From JAPHSX01 sp041554195 (GTDB taxonomy: Bacteria; Pseudomonadota; Gammaproteobacteria; Thiohalomonadales; Thiohalomonadaceae), in NCBI GenBank assembly GCA_041554195.1, contig JBFFMJ010000006.1, positions 62,001 through 126,000 of the forward strand: a DNA stretch of 64,000 nucleotides, in the 5' to 3' direction. Positions 25,642-35,491 of this stretch are shown piece by piece (the first letter of the stretch is position 1; every line of letters starts with the position of its first letter). A model generated the notes under the pieces. It did no database searches. It saw nothing but the letters and a program-made list of their open reading frames with translations, and had not been told where the DNA came from. Both the position numbers and the translations under genes were made by a program.

Positions 25642-26982
25642 TTAAGCCTGGCGCAGACGCTGTACATATCGATAAAGAGTCCGCTCACTTACGCCAAGCA
25701 ACTGTGCCGCACTGGCACGATGTCCGTCGGTTTGTTCCAGCGCACGGATCACCGCCTCCTCGCTCAGCCTCCCATGACGCCGTCGCAGCAGGTTATTATT
25801 ACCCACCGTCACTTCGTGGCGTCGCGGCTCCTCGGCGGCAACCTGTTCGGCCTCATTATCGAAAACGATATGTTCCGCTCGCAGGATCTCCTCACCAAAG
25901 GCCAGGATTGCCGCACGCTCGACGATGTTACGCAGCTCACGCACATTTCCCGGGTAGTCGTAAGTCAGTAACGCCTCGATAACCTCCGGCGACAGCGGCA
26001 GAAAACGATCCGCCTCCTCCATGCGCGACAGGAAATGTTCAGCCAGTGCCGGGATATCATCGGGTCGCTCGCGTAACGAGGGAATGTTGACCGGAAAGGC
26101 GGAGAGACGATAATAGAGATCCTGCCGGAACTCCCCACCATCAGACATCTCTTTCAGGTTCTTATTAGTGGCCGCGATCACACGCACATTCACCTTAATA
26201 TAACCGGTACCGCCAAGACGGCGGATGGTGCCGCTCTCCAGCACACGTAACAATTTGGTCTGCAGAGAGAGCGGCAGTTCACCGATCTCATCGATAAACA
26301 GGGTGCCCCCGTCCGCCGCCTCAAACAGCCCCTTCTTCATACCGCTCGCGCCGGTAAAGGCCCCCTTCTCGTGTCCGAACAGCTCACTTTCAATGAGATT
26401 CTCACCCAGGGTGCCGCAGTCAACGATAACGAAGGGCATAGCGGAGCGTGGCGAATACTGGTGGACATATTCGGCCACCTTCTCCTTGCCCACACCACTC
26501 TCCCCTAGCAACAGCACACTGGTCGATGTCGGGGCCACTCGCTGTAACAGGCTGGTCAGGCGCAGCATCGGGCGCGAACGACCGATAAGGTGCGAGCCCT
26601 GAGTGCTTGGCTTGTGAACCGGGTAGATATACTCCCCCACATACATTACGTTACCATCGGCATCGAACAGGGGGTTGGAATGAAGTTGCACGTGCTCCTC
26701 TTCACCATCGTGGTAATGGATGTGCATTACCTGCGTTGGCTGTCCGGTCTCAAATACCGTCTCCAGCGGGCAGTGCTCACCGTGCTGACTACAGGGTGCA
26801 TCAACGTGGTGGGATACCTCATAGCAGAAGCGCCCTACGACCTCATCGGATTCCGTGTGACCGTAGTGTTTAAGGTAGTTTCGATTCGCCGCAATGATCC
26901 TGTAACTGCGATCAATCACCACGAAGGGATCGGGCAGGATATTGATTACCTGCTCGCATGAAGGTGACTTAGAGTCTGACAT
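25642..26982 (-). CDS. Sigma54-dependent transcriptional activator (PAS-AAA+-Fis)
   Basis: 446 residues from the ATG at 26982, chosen because GGGGGA lies 5 bases before it. Another ATG at 27000 has no such site. The N-terminal PAS domain (about 10-125) contains a Cys/His-rich segment (RFCYEVSHH..PCSQHGEHCP) that might sense redox or metal. The AAA+ core has Walker A GESGVGKE, GAFTGAS for sigma54 contact and Walker B GGTLFIDEIGE. The Fis-type helix-turn-helix (SAAQLLGVSERTLYRY) ends the protein. There is no receiver domain. It probably controls the adjacent rhodanese operon via TGTCATG sites. Confidence 0.92.
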   Translation of the reverse strand: MSDSKSPSCEQVINILPDPFVVIDRSYRIIAANRNYLKHYGHTESDEVVGRFCYEVSHHVDAPCSQHGEHCPLETVFETGQPTQVMHIHYHDGEEEHVQLHSNPLFDADGNVMYVGEYIYPVHKPSTQGSHLIGRSRPMLRLTSLLQRVAPTSTSVLLLGESGVGKEKVAEYVHQYSPRSAMPFVIVDCGTLGENLIESELFGHEKGAFTGASGMKKGLFEAADGGTLFIDEIGELPLSLQTKLLRVLESGTIRRLGGTGYIKVNVRVIAATNKNLKEMSDGGEFRQDLYYRLSAFPVNIPSLRERPDDIPALAEHFLSRMEEADRFLPLSPEVIEALLTYDYPGNVRELRNIVERAAILAFGEEILRAEHIVFDNEAEQVAAEEPRRHEVTVGNNNLLRRRHGRLSEEAVIRALEQTDGHRASAAQLLGVSERTLYRYVQRLRQA

Positions 26983-27004
26983 AATTCCCCCAAAGTACAT
27001 AATT

Positions 27005-27045
27005 TGTCATGACTAGGCATGACTAAGGCTGCCACTGCATGTCAG
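27005..27045. promoter_or_regulatory. TGTCATG-type operator repeats before the activator gene
   Basis: TGTCATGAC (27005-27013), CATGAC (27018-27023) and CATGTCA (27038-27044) lie 23-63 bases upstream of the regulator start. On the gene's strand they read as TAGTCATG direct repeats plus an inverted copy. Autoregulation is the simple interpretation. Confidence 0.5.
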
Positions 27046-27091
27046 TTTGGCAGATATTATAATTTTGTCAAAATGGCACTTTAGAAACAGA

Positions 27092-27120
27092 AAGGGGGCG
27101 GTACTGCGTACCGCCCCCTT
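27092..27120 (-). terminator. Terminator after sqr
   Basis: Perfect AAGGGGGCGGTAC / GTACCGCCCCCTT hairpin, 20 bases past the sqr stop on the minus strand, followed by a short T run. Confidence 0.75.
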
Positions 27121-27140
27121 AAAACTAACAGCAAATACTA

Positions 27141-28415
27141 TTATTTAAGTTTGGTGATCCCGAGTGCCTTAAGGATATAACGCTCGAATACCGGCTCGTT
27201 CGAGCCCTTCTTCATCTTACTGATGAAGTACTTCTCGAAGGCCACCTTGGCCATGTGTACCCACTTACCCTTCTTCATCCACGAAACGTTACGTGGTGGG
27301 ATCTGCGGCATCGCAACGAAGGCGGCACCGGTATCTCCCATATCGGCCAGGCAGATGGCATTCCAGGTTGCCTTCATATCGGCAGCCTTGCCCTCGATAT
27401 CATTATGGATATTGTGGGCGGTCGCCAGCACCATTGACTCGATCATATAACCGGTTTTCGGGGTACCGGTGGGTACCGGAGTCGCCTCTACCGGCGGAAT
27501 GGCGATACCAACACCAATGCCATAGATGTTCTTCCACTTGGGATTCTGCTGGAAGTCATTGACCTTGACGAAACCTCGAGGGTTAACCAGATCATCACCC
27601 ACGGCATTCACCGCGTCCACACCCTTAAAGGCCGGCAGCATCATCGAGTATTTGAACTCAATCTCGTGAGTCTTGTGAACCTCACCCTTGTCGTTCAACT
27701 CCTCTACGAACATCTTGCCCGCCTCGACCTTGGTCATTCTGGCGTTGCAGATCCACTTAATGTGGCGGTCACGCATCTCTGATTCCAGCATTCCCTTGGA
27801 ATCACCGACGCCGCCCAGGCCGAGGTGGCCTATGTAGGGCTCGGAGGTAATGAAGGTCATCGGTACCTTGTCACGCATCTTACGCTTACGCAGGTCGGTA
27901 TCCATGATGAAGGCGAACTCGTAGGCGGGACCGAAACAGGAGGCCATTTGCGCCGCACCACAGACAATGTGGCCCGGATCCTCGACAAATGCCTGCCACT
28001 TTTCATACGCCTCTTCGGCGTGGTCAGTGGTACAGACAGAGACGGTATTGCCGGCTACCGGACCCAGTCCTTCGATCTCATCAAAGGCCAGCTTGGGACC
28101 GGTCGCCAGGATCAGGTAGTCGTAATTCACCACGTCACCATTGGCCAGCACCACGGTGTTATCGTCGGGCTTGATCTCGGTGGCCGCCGAGTGAATGAAT
28201 TCGATGTTCTTACGCTTGAGGTAAGGGGCGAGCGGGAAGGAGATATCGCTACGCTTGCGCCAGCCCACGGCCACCCACGGGTTGGAGGGAACGAAGCTGA
28301 AGTGATCCTTGTCGGAGATGACGGTGATCTTGTGCTGCTTGCCCAATACCTCACGGGTATCATAGGCGGCGGGCAGTCCCCCGGTGCTTGCACCGATAAT
28401 TACAACGTGTGCCAT
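27141..28415 (-). CDS. sqr: Sulfide:quinone oxidoreductase
   Basis: FAD enzyme of 424 residues that oxidises sulfide to polysulfide or sulfane sulfur and reduces quinone at the inner membrane. The N-terminal dinucleotide motif is GASTGG and the second FAD region is LILATGP. The three catalytic cysteines fall at C128, C160 (ASCFGPAYEF) and C355, almost the numbering of the Acidithiobacillus ferrooxidans enzyme. The C-terminal helices suit membrane attachment. It lies on the same strand as the sigma54 activator, and its product could feed the exported rhodaneses. Flavocytochrome c sulfide dehydrogenase is less likely since there is no signal peptide. Confidence 0.92.
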   Translation of the reverse strand: MAHVVIIGASTGGLPAAYDTREVLGKQHKITVISDKDHFSFVPSNPWVAVGWRKRSDISFPLAPYLKRKNIEFIHSAATEIKPDDNTVVLANGDVVNYDYLILATGPKLAFDEIEGLGPVAGNTVSVCTTDHAEEAYEKWQAFVEDPGHIVCGAAQMASCFGPAYEFAFIMDTDLRKRKMRDKVPMTFITSEPYIGHLGLGGVGDSKGMLESEMRDRHIKWICNARMTKVEAGKMFVEELNDKGEVHKTHEIEFKYSMMLPAFKGVDAVNAVGDDLVNPRGFVKVNDFQQNPKWKNIYGIGVGIAIPPVEATPVPTGTPKTGYMIESMVLATAHNIHNDIEGKAADMKATWNAICLADMGDTGAAFVAMPQIPPRNVSWMKKGKWVHMAKVAFEKYFISKMKKGSNEPVFERYILKALGITKLK

Positions 28416-28500
28416 GATATGACTCCTCTTATTGTTTTCTACGAATAGCTTAAAACGGCTATGGCAATCTCTATAGCAAGGTTAATGCCAGATTTAGGAT

Positions 28501-28743
28501 TTACTCACCACGCTTCGCTACAACCGTTTTAGCCCATTGTGTTCTCACTAACTTTAACACCACTAGCATAGCCGGTGTGCCATGCATGAAGAGATCAAAG
28601 ATGTCGATAGGCTTATGCAGCTCCCCCTGCAACAACATGCGCAACTTCTCCAGCAGGTGGGGTTCTGATGTAAATGGGGCCAGCCCCAGTAACACGGCAG
28701 GGATTAACAGGGTGGTAAGGGGGATTCTGTCCAGCCATTTCAT
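28501..28743 (-). CDS. Small membrane protein, 80 aa
   Basis: Short protein with an N-terminal hydrophobic helix (TTLLIPAVLLGLAPF) and a second weakly hydrophobic region (TPAMLVVLKLV). Its pattern MKWLDRIPL...GLAPF..EPHL.EKLRML matches a small proteobacterial family often labelled 'RND transporter', though it is far too short to be one. The function is unknown. It is 86 bases upstream of sqr on the same strand and may be cotranscribed. Confidence 0.7.
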   Translation of the reverse strand: MKWLDRIPLTTLLIPAVLLGLAPFTSEPHLLEKLRMLLQGELHKPIDIFDLFMHGTPAMLVVLKLVRTQWAKTVVAKRGE

Positions 28744-28828
28744 ATTGCAGTCTCATCTTTGATTCATCACCAGCGGAGGCCTACAATAGTCCGCTTTTCC
28801 ACAGCTGACCAGACCCATCGCCCCTTCT

Positions 28829-31800
28829 ATGGATAACACCCTACAGACTGCCCTCACCCCGCCCCTCACCATTAAGGTGGGAGATCGCCTGCAATTCGGA
28901 CAGCTCTACGGCAGCAGCTTTGGTCTGGTGATCAGCGCGGCGGCACGACAGCATCAGGGCATCGTGCTGGTGGTCACCCCCGACACCGCCTCGGCCAGCC
29001 GTCTGGAGGAGGAGCTACAGTTCTATAATGGTGGTGACTCCGCGATCCCGGTGCTCAGTTTTCCCGACTGGGAGACCCTGCCCTATGACACCTTCTCCCC
29101 CTATCAGGACACCATCTCCGAGCGCCTCGCCACCCTGCACCGCCTGCCGCAGCTCCAGCGCGGCATCCTGATCCTGCCGGTCTCCACCCTGATGCACCGC
29201 CTCGCCCCGCGCGGTTATATCGAGGGGGGGAGCCTGATGCTCGACGTCGGCGATACGCTGGAGCTGGAGGCGATGCGCCGCCGGCTGGAACAAAACGGCT
29301 ACTCCTGCGTCTCCCAGGTGATGGAACATGGCGACTTTGCAGTGCGCGGCTCCCTGCTCGACCTCTACCCCATGGGCAGCAAGCAGCCCTACCGTATCGA
29401 GCTGTTCGACGATGAGGTGGAGAGCATTCGCACCTTTGATGTCGATAGCCAGCGCTCGGAGGAGAAGGTCGAGCAGATCCGCCTGCTCCCGGCGCGCGAG
29501 TTTCCCCTCAACGAGCAGGCAATCAAGCGCTTCCGTCAGGCCTATCGCGATCAGTTTGAGGGCGACCCACAGAAGAGCGTGATCTATCGCGATGTCAGCG
29601 AGGGGCTGGCACCGCCCGGTATCGAGTACTACCTGCCGCTGTTCTTCGAGCAGACCGCCACCCTCTTTGACTACCTGCCCGAGACCACCCAGCTCTTCAC
29701 CCTGGATGGCTGCGACGAAGCAGTAGAGGCGTTCCGCAGCGAATACCTCGAACGCTTTGAGATCGCCAAGTACCACGCCGAACACCCGCCCCTGCCTACA
29801 CAACGGCTGTTCCTGGAGGTCAACGAGCTGTTCGCCGGGCTCAAGTGCTACCCGCGCGCCGAGCTACAGCACTTTGAGCTGCACGATGTAAAACACGGTA
29901 TTAATTTTGCCACCGCCAAGCCCCCCTCGCTGGCGCTGGACGGTCGGGCCAGCGAGCCCAGCGCCGCGCTGCGCAAGTTTGTCAGTGAATTCGAGGGGCG
30001 CATCCTCTTCGCCGCCGAGTCACCGGGGCGTCGCGAGGCACTGCTGGAGACCCTCAACGGCTGCGACATCCACCCCAGCGCCGTCGCCAACTGGTGCGAC
30101 TTTGCCGAGGGCGATGTCAAGATAGCCATCACTGTGGCACCGCTGGAGGCGGGCCTGCTGCTGCGCGAACCGGCCATTGCGGTGATCGCCGAGCCGCAAC
30201 TCTACGGCGAGCAGGTGATGCAGCGTCGCCGCCGTCGCAGCCGCCAGCGCGACCCCGATGCGGTGGTACGCAACCTGGCCGAGCTGCAGATCGGCGCGCC
30301 GGTGGTCCACGAGGATCACGGTGTCGGTCGCTATCTTGGCCTGCAGAAACTCAGCCTCGGCGATGGCGAGGCGGAATTCCTGACCCTGGAGTATGCGGGC
30401 GGCGACAAACTCTACGTGCCGGTCGCCTCGCTGCACCTCATTAGCCGCTATACCGGGGCCGCGCCGGAGAACACACCGCTGCACAAACTCGGCAGTGGCC
30501 AATGGGAGAAGGCCAAACGCAAGGCGACCGAGAAGATCCGCGATGTGGCCGCCGAGCTGCTGGAGATCTACGCCCGCCGCGAGGCGCGTCAGGGCTTTAC
30601 CTACCCCATCGACGAGTCGCAGTATCACGCCTTCGCCGCCGCCTTCCCCTTCGAGGAGACGCCGGATCAGCAGGAGGCGATCGACGCGGTGGTCGCCGAC
30701 ATGCGCTCCAGCAAACCGATGGACCGCCTGATCTGCGGCGATGTCGGTTTCGGCAAAACCGAGGTCGCGATGCGCGCCGCCTTCCTCGCGGTAATGGGCG
30801 GCAAACAGGTGGCGGTGCTGGTACCCACCACCCTGCTGGCCGAGCAGCATGCCCAGAATTTTCGTGACCGATTTGCCGACTGGCCGGTACGCATCGAATC
30901 ACTGTCGCGTTTCCGTTCAACCAAAGAGTCCAGTCAGGTGATCAAGGCACTGGAGGATGGCAGTGTCGATATCGTCATCGGCACCCACAAACTGTTGCAG
31001 GAGGGGATCGCCTATAAGCAGCTTGGCATGATCATCATCGACGAGGAGCACCGCTTCGGCGTACGGCAGAAGGACAAGTTCAAGGCGCTGCGCGCCGAGA
31101 TCGACGTGCTCACTCTCACCGCCACGCCGATCCCCCGTACCCTTAACATGGCGATGGGCGGCATTCGCGACCTTTCCATCATCGCCTCCCCCCCGGCCAA
31201 GCGCCACGCGGTGAAGACCTTCGTCCACGAGTGGAACCCGGAGCTGGTGAAAGAGGCCTGCCTGCGCGAGATCAAACGCGGCGGTCAGGTCTACTTCCTG
31301 CACAACAAGGTCGAGGATATCGAGATCATGGCGCGCAAGCTCGAAGAGCTGGTGCCCGAGGCGACCATCCGTATCGCCCACGGCCAGATGCCGGAGCGCG
31401 AGCTGGAGCGGGTGATGAGTGATTTCTACCACCAGCGGTTCAATATTCTGGTCTGCACGACCATCATTGAGACCGGTATCGATGTGCCGAGCGCCAACAC
31501 CATCATCATGAACCGCGCCGACCACTTCGGCCTGGCGCAGCTCTACCAGCTGCGCGGGCGGGTCGGCCGCTCGCACCACCGCGCCTACGCCTACCTGATG
31601 GTGCCCTCCAAGCGGGCAATGACCAAGGATGCGACCAAACGGCTGGAGGCCATCGAGGCCATCGAGGAGCTGGGCACCGGCTTTACCCTCGCCACCCACG
31701 ACCTGGAGATCCGCGGTGCGGGCGAGCTGCTGGGCGATGAGCAGAGCGGACAGATGTATGAGATCGGTTTCTCCCTCTACTCCGAGCTGCTGGACCGTGC

Positions 31801-32290
31801 GGTCAAGGCGCTCAAGTCCGGCGACCAGCCGGCACTGGACAAGCCGATGTACCATGGTGCCGAGATCGACCTCAACGCCCCGGCACTGATCCCTGATGAC
31901 TACCTGCCCGACGTCCACAGCCGTCTGCTGCTCTACAAGCGCATTGCCAATGCCGGCAATAGCGATGAACTGCGTGAGCTACAGGTAGAGATGATCGACC
32001 GCTTCGGCCTGCTACCGGATCAGATCAAAAACCTCTTCGCCATCACCACCCTTAAATTGCAGGCCAGCCCGCTCGGCATAAAGAAGATCGAGCTGGGAGA
32101 CAGCGGCGGACGCTTTACCTTCATCCCCGAGCCCGATATTGACCCGATGAAACTGATCACCCTGATCCAGACCCGCCCCAGCGAGTTCAAATTCGACGGT
32201 CAGCAACGTCTGAAGATCGAAAAGTCACTCAAGGACTTCGCCAGCAGGGAGAACTTCGTTAAAGAGCTACTCACGCACCTATCTCAGTAA
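28829..32290 (+). CDS. mfd: Transcription-repair coupling factor
   Basis: Mfd removes RNA polymerase stalled at DNA lesions and recruits UvrA. The 1153 residues match the family length. UvrB-like N-terminal domains, the RNA polymerase-interacting domain (VVHEDHGVGRYLGL) and the RecG-like translocase (Walker A GDVGFGKTEVAMRAAF, DEEH box IIDEEHRFGV, motif QLRGRVGRS) are followed by the C-terminal regulatory D7 domain. It is flanked by unrelated genes and probably monocistronic. Confidence 0.97.
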   Translation: MDNTLQTALTPPLTIKVGDRLQFGQLYGSSFGLVISAAARQHQGIVLVVTPDTASASRLEEELQFYNGGDSAIPVLSFPDWETLPYDTFSPYQDTISERLATLHRLPQLQRGILILPVSTLMHRLAPRGYIEGGSLMLDVGDTLELEAMRRRLEQNGYSCVSQVMEHGDFAVRGSLLDLYPMGSKQPYRIELFDDEVESIRTFDVDSQRSEEKVEQIRLLPAREFPLNEQAIKRFRQAYRDQFEGDPQKSVIYRDVSEGLAPPGIEYYLPLFFEQTATLFDYLPETTQLFTLDGCDEAVEAFRSEYLERFEIAKYHAEHPPLPTQRLFLEVNELFAGLKCYPRAELQHFELHDVKHGINFATAKPPSLALDGRASEPSAALRKFVSEFEGRILFAAESPGRREALLETLNGCDIHPSAVANWCDFAEGDVKIAITVAPLEAGLLLREPAIAVIAEPQLYGEQVMQRRRRRSRQRDPDAVVRNLAELQIGAPVVHEDHGVGRYLGLQKLSLGDGEAEFLTLEYAGGDKLYVPVASLHLISRYTGAAPENTPLHKLGSGQWEKAKRKATEKIRDVAAELLEIYARREARQGFTYPIDESQYHAFAAAFPFEETPDQQEAIDAVVADMRSSKPMDRLICGDVGFGKTEVAMRAAFLAVMGGKQVAVLVPTTLLAEQHAQNFRDRFADWPVRIESLSRFRSTKESSQVIKALEDGSVDIVIGTHKLLQEGIAYKQLGMIIIDEEHRFGVRQKDKFKALRAEIDVLTLTATPIPRTLNMAMGGIRDLSIIASPPAKRHAVKTFVHEWNPELVKEACLREIKRGGQVYFLHNKVEDIEIMARKLEELVPEATIRIAHGQMPERELERVMSDFYHQRFNILVCTTIIETGIDVPSANTIIMNRADHFGLAQLYQLRGRVGRSHHRAYAYLMVPSKRAMTKDATKRLEAIEAIEELGTGFTLATHDLEIRGAGELLGDEQSGQMYEIGFSLYSELLDRAVKALKSGDQPALDKPMYHGAEIDLNAPALIPDDYLPDVHSRLLLYKRIANAGNSDELRELQVEMIDRFGLLPDQIKNLFAITTLKLQASPLGIKKIELGDSGGRFTFIPEPDIDPMKLITLIQTRPSEFKFDGQQRLKIEKSLKDFASRENFVKELLTHLSQ

Positions 32291-32413
32291 CGGCCCAACG
32301 GCAAAAATGCCGGATACCCCCTTTCTCTACCCACAAACTACCTCCAAAGAGGTACCTCACTGAGCGATGCTTTAATAATATAAATGATCTGCTAGACTCC
32401 TCTTCAGTATGAA

Positions 32414-32446
32414 AAATGTGGCATTTAACATACAGAAATGTGGCAT
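32414..32446. promoter_or_regulatory. Direct repeats upstream of nosZ
   Basis: AAATGTGGCAT occurs twice (32414-32424 and 32436-32446), exactly 22 bases apart, two helical turns, just upstream of an FNR-type box. This is probably a binding site for a second regulator or tandem activator. Confidence 0.5.
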
Positions 32447-32459
32447 ATCACACACTATC

Positions 32460-32473
32460 TTGACCTGTATCAA
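32460..32473. promoter_or_regulatory. FNR/Dnr-type box upstream of nosZ
   Basis: TTGACCTGTATCAA fits the FNR/Dnr consensus TTGAT-N4-ATCAA with one mismatch. It is 106 bases before the nosZ start and suggests induction without oxygen or with NO. Confidence 0.75.
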
Positions 32474-32578
32474 GGAGGGTAAGACCGAACACTTCTATAT
32501 ATAGTCATATGTGGGGGGCTGTTATGAACAGACTGATCCCGACAAAATTTAGACAAACCGTCAACCTGGGAGAAAACA

Positions 32579-34888
32579 ATGAAAAAAATAGCTAAAAAGG
32601 CATTGCCGCTGCTATTGGGTATCGGAGCGGGGCTCACAATGGCCTCCAGCACATGGGCTGCCAATACCCTTGAAGATGTGATGAAGGCTCGGGGCTTAAC
32701 CCAGAAAGATATTCTGGCCGCCGCCAAGACCTATACACCGACTGGTGGTCGTGATGAGTACCTCGCCTTTGCCTCCGGCGGGCAGAGTGGACAGGTCATC
32801 GTCTACGGCATCCCCTCGATGCGTATCCTCAAATACATCGGCGTCTTCACCCCGGAGCCGTGGCAGGCTTACGGTTTTGACGATGAGTCCAAGGCCGTTC
32901 TCGCTCAGGGAAAGATTCATGGAAAAGATATCACCTTTGGTGACACCCACCACCCGGCCTTCTCCGAGACCAAGGGTGAGTACAATGGTCGTTACCTCTT
33001 TATCAATGACAAGGCCAACCCCCGTATCGCGGTAATCGACCTGCATGACTTCGAGACCAAGCAGATCGTCGTCAACCCGATATTCAAGTCCTCTCACGGT
33101 GGTGCCTTCGTCTCCTCCAACACCGAGTACGTCATCGAGGCTGCACAATACGCGGCCCCGCTGGAGAACGGTTTTGTCCCGCTTGAGGAGTTTAACGAGA
33201 AGTACCGCGGCGGTGTCACCTACTGGAAGTTTGACAATGACAAGGGCCGTATCGACGTGAAAGCTTCCTTCTCCGTTGAGATGCCTCCCTACAGCCAGGA
33301 TCTCTCCGACTTCGGTAAGGGACCCAGTGAAGACTACTCCTTCACCAACTCTTTCTGCTCTGAGCGCTATGTCGGCGGTATCGAGCAGGGACGTCCTCCG
33401 TTCGAGGCCGGTTGCTCCTCGAAAGACACCGACTTCATGGCCGTTGTGAACTGGAAGAAGGCTGCCGAGGTTGCCAAGGCAGGTAAAACCAAGAAGATCA
33501 ACGGTCACAACGTCATCACCATGAAGACCGCGGTAAAGGAAGGTATCTTCTTCCTGATCCCCGAGCCGAAGAGCCCGCACGGTGTTGATGTCAGCCCCGA
33601 CGGTAAATACATCATCGTCTCCGGCAAGCTCGACAGCCACACCTGGGTCTACAGCTTCGACAAGATCCAGAAGGCTATCAAGGCCAAAAAGTTCGAGGGC
33701 AAAGACCCCTACGGTGTGCCGATTATTTCCATGAAGGATGCGCTGCACACCCAGGTTCAGGTCGGCATCGGTCCGCTGCATACCCAGTATGACTCCACAA
33801 AGTGTCAGGTATTCACCTCTATCTATGTAGACTCCATGGTTACCAAGTGGGACTACTGTAAGGGCGAAGTACTCGATACCCTGCCTATCCACTACAACAT
33901 CGGTCACCTGATGACGATGGAAGGCGACTCCGTTTCACCGGATGGCAAGTACCTGGTAGCACTGAACAAGCTGGCCATCGACCGCTTCAACCCGGTTGGT
34001 CCGCTGCACCCGCAGAACCACCAGCTGATCGACATCAGTGGCAAGAAGATGGAGCTGCTGTATGACATGCCGCTGCCATTGGGCGAACCCCACTATGCCG
34101 TTGCCATCAAGGCCGACAAGCTGAAGCCGGCTGTACGTTACAAGTCTGGCTGGAATAGCCGTGCCGATGAGCGTTCCGAGTTCAGAACCCGCGCAGGCCG
34201 TGAGACTACAGAGCGTCACTGCGATGCCAGTGGCAAGTGTACCGTCGTGGTCAAGGGTACTACCGTACGTTCACACATCACCCCGGAAATCATCGAGGTT
34301 GAAGAGGGAGATACCGTTGAACTGCACTTCACCAACCTTGAGCGTGCCGAGGATGAGGTACACGGCTTTGCACTGAACGGCCAGAATCTTCAGCTCTCAC
34401 TGGAGCCGGGCAAGACCGCCTCAGCCACCTTCGTCGCCGAAAGGGCTGGTGTTTTCCCCTACTACTGCACCGAGTTCTGCTCGGCCCTCCACTTGGAGAT
34501 GCAGGGTTATCTGCTAGTCAAGCCCAAGGGCTATAAGGGTACCAAGGCGAAGATGCAGAAGGGTGTGAGCTACACCGAGGCGGACTACAAGAAGCAGGTC
34601 AAGACCAACGTTGATACCCAGGCTGTTATCGACCAGGTAGTCGGCTTCATCACCAGCCACAACTATCAGGACTTCCCGACAGTTGTTGCACTGGTTGAAG
34701 ATGCTACCGACCAGCTCGGTTTTGCCAAGGGTGCCAAAGAGAAGTCTGAGGCCGCCGCTGCCAAGAAAGACTGGCAGAACGCCATGCTCTGGGCCAACCA
34801 GTGGTGGCAGTACCAGGTGAAAACTGCAGACCTGGGTCTACGTGCCAAAACCTTCCTTGAGCAGAATGGTGCTAAGAAGATTAAGTAG
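32579..34888 (+). CDS. nosZ: Nitrous oxide reductase, Sec-dependent type
   Basis: NosZ reduces N2O to N2 in the periplasm using CuZ and CuA centres. The 769 residues begin with a plain Sec signal peptide (about 1-27, cleavage near TWA) with no twin-arginine motif, a feature of clade II enzymes. CuZ histidines are visible in DTHHPAF, SPHGVDVSPDG, HYNIGHLMT and EPHYAVA. CuA ligands are in YYCTEFCSALHLEMQG. A roughly 100-residue helical C-terminal extension follows CuA, with no CxxCH haem motif as in epsilonproteobacterial versions. FNR-type control is likely. Confidence 0.96.
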   Translation: MKKIAKKALPLLLGIGAGLTMASSTWAANTLEDVMKARGLTQKDILAAAKTYTPTGGRDEYLAFASGGQSGQVIVYGIPSMRILKYIGVFTPEPWQAYGFDDESKAVLAQGKIHGKDITFGDTHHPAFSETKGEYNGRYLFINDKANPRIAVIDLHDFETKQIVVNPIFKSSHGGAFVSSNTEYVIEAAQYAAPLENGFVPLEEFNEKYRGGVTYWKFDNDKGRIDVKASFSVEMPPYSQDLSDFGKGPSEDYSFTNSFCSERYVGGIEQGRPPFEAGCSSKDTDFMAVVNWKKAAEVAKAGKTKKINGHNVITMKTAVKEGIFFLIPEPKSPHGVDVSPDGKYIIVSGKLDSHTWVYSFDKIQKAIKAKKFEGKDPYGVPIISMKDALHTQVQVGIGPLHTQYDSTKCQVFTSIYVDSMVTKWDYCKGEVLDTLPIHYNIGHLMTMEGDSVSPDGKYLVALNKLAIDRFNPVGPLHPQNHQLIDISGKKMELLYDMPLPLGEPHYAVAIKADKLKPAVRYKSGWNSRADERSEFRTRAGRETTERHCDASGKCTVVVKGTTVRSHITPEIIEVEEGDTVELHFTNLERAEDEVHGFALNGQNLQLSLEPGKTASATFVAERAGVFPYYCTEFCSALHLEMQGYLLVKPKGYKGTKAKMQKGVSYTEADYKKQVKTNVDTQAVIDQVVGFITSHNYQDFPTVVALVEDATDQLGFAKGAKEKSEAAAAKKDWQNAMLWANQWWQYQVKTADLGLRAKTFLEQNGAKKIK

Positions 34889-34919
34889 AATCCATGTAAC
34901 TCTTTAGTTGTATAGTATG

Positions 34920-34958
34920 GGGAAGTGTGTCGAGCTATGATGCGCTTCCCTTTTTTTT
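34920..34958 (+). terminator. Terminator or processing hairpin after nosZ
   Basis: GGGAAG ... CTTCCC stem with eight T. It lies between nosZ and the first cytochrome gene and may set a higher level for nosZ than for the downstream genes. Confidence 0.7.
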
Positions 34959-34987
34959 ACTCCACGTTTCAAAAGGAGATTTAATTT

Positions 34988-35326
34988 ATGCGTATTTCCA
35001 ACCTAAAAGCAGTAACGATCACCGCAAGCCTGATGTTATTTGGTGCCAGCAGCAGTGCCCTTGCACTCGATGGTGGTGAACTATTTAAGAGCGCCAAGAA
35101 AGGTGGCTGTACCGCCTGTCATGGTAAAGATGCCAAGACCCCGATCATGCCTATGTACCCCAAGCTAGCTGGTCAGAACGAGGCATATCTGTTGCAGCAG
35201 CTGAAAGATATCAAAAGTGGGGCCCGTAACAATGGCCAGTCCATTGCCATGAAGGGAATTATGCACATGGTAAATGAAGAAGAGATGGCCGCCATTGCCA
35301 AGTACCTCTCTACACTACAGCCCTAA
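34988..35326 (+). CDS. Monohaem cytochrome c (c5/c553 class)
   Basis: 112 residues: Sec signal peptide (about 1-26), one haem site CTACHGK near residue 40 and a likely Met ligand in IAMKGIMH. It lies directly after nosZ behind AAAGGAG, so an electron donor to NosZ, or the NosC-type cytochromes of clade II clusters, is the obvious role. Size fits small class I cytochromes. Confidence 0.9.
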   Translation: MRISNLKAVTITASLMLFGASSSALALDGGELFKSAKKGGCTACHGKDAKTPIMPMYPKLAGQNEAYLLQQLKDIKSGARNNGQSIAMKGIMHMVNEEEMAAIAKYLSTLQP

Positions 35327-35357
35327 CAAATACGTCTCACATAGTAATTAGCAGCAT

Positions 35358-35371
35358 TTGACCTACATCAA
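35358..35371. promoter_or_regulatory. FNR/Dnr-type box upstream of the dihaem cytochrome gene
   Basis: TTGACCTACATCAA, one mismatch from TTGAT-N4-ATCAA, 120 bases before the next start. It suggests an internal anaerobic promoter for the rest of the nos cluster. Confidence 0.7.
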
Positions 35372-35491
35372 TTACTGCTAATGCTCTGTTGGAGTAAATT
35401 GACACCACCAAACAGTCATGGCGACTGTAAAGACGACTCAGGAGCCGAGAGGGACATAGTGGTTTTCTGTAGCTAAGAGGTAACAGCAAAA

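Noticed and set aside
30917..31918. Open frame of 333 codons antisense to mfd
   Set aside because: Shadow of the mfd helicase region, with low-complexity His/Val/Gly-rich translation and no family features.
32696..33907. Long open frame of 403 codons antisense to nosZ
   Set aside because: It is the mirror of a conserved, codon-biased gene. The translation has no recognisable domain and no ribosome binding site context.
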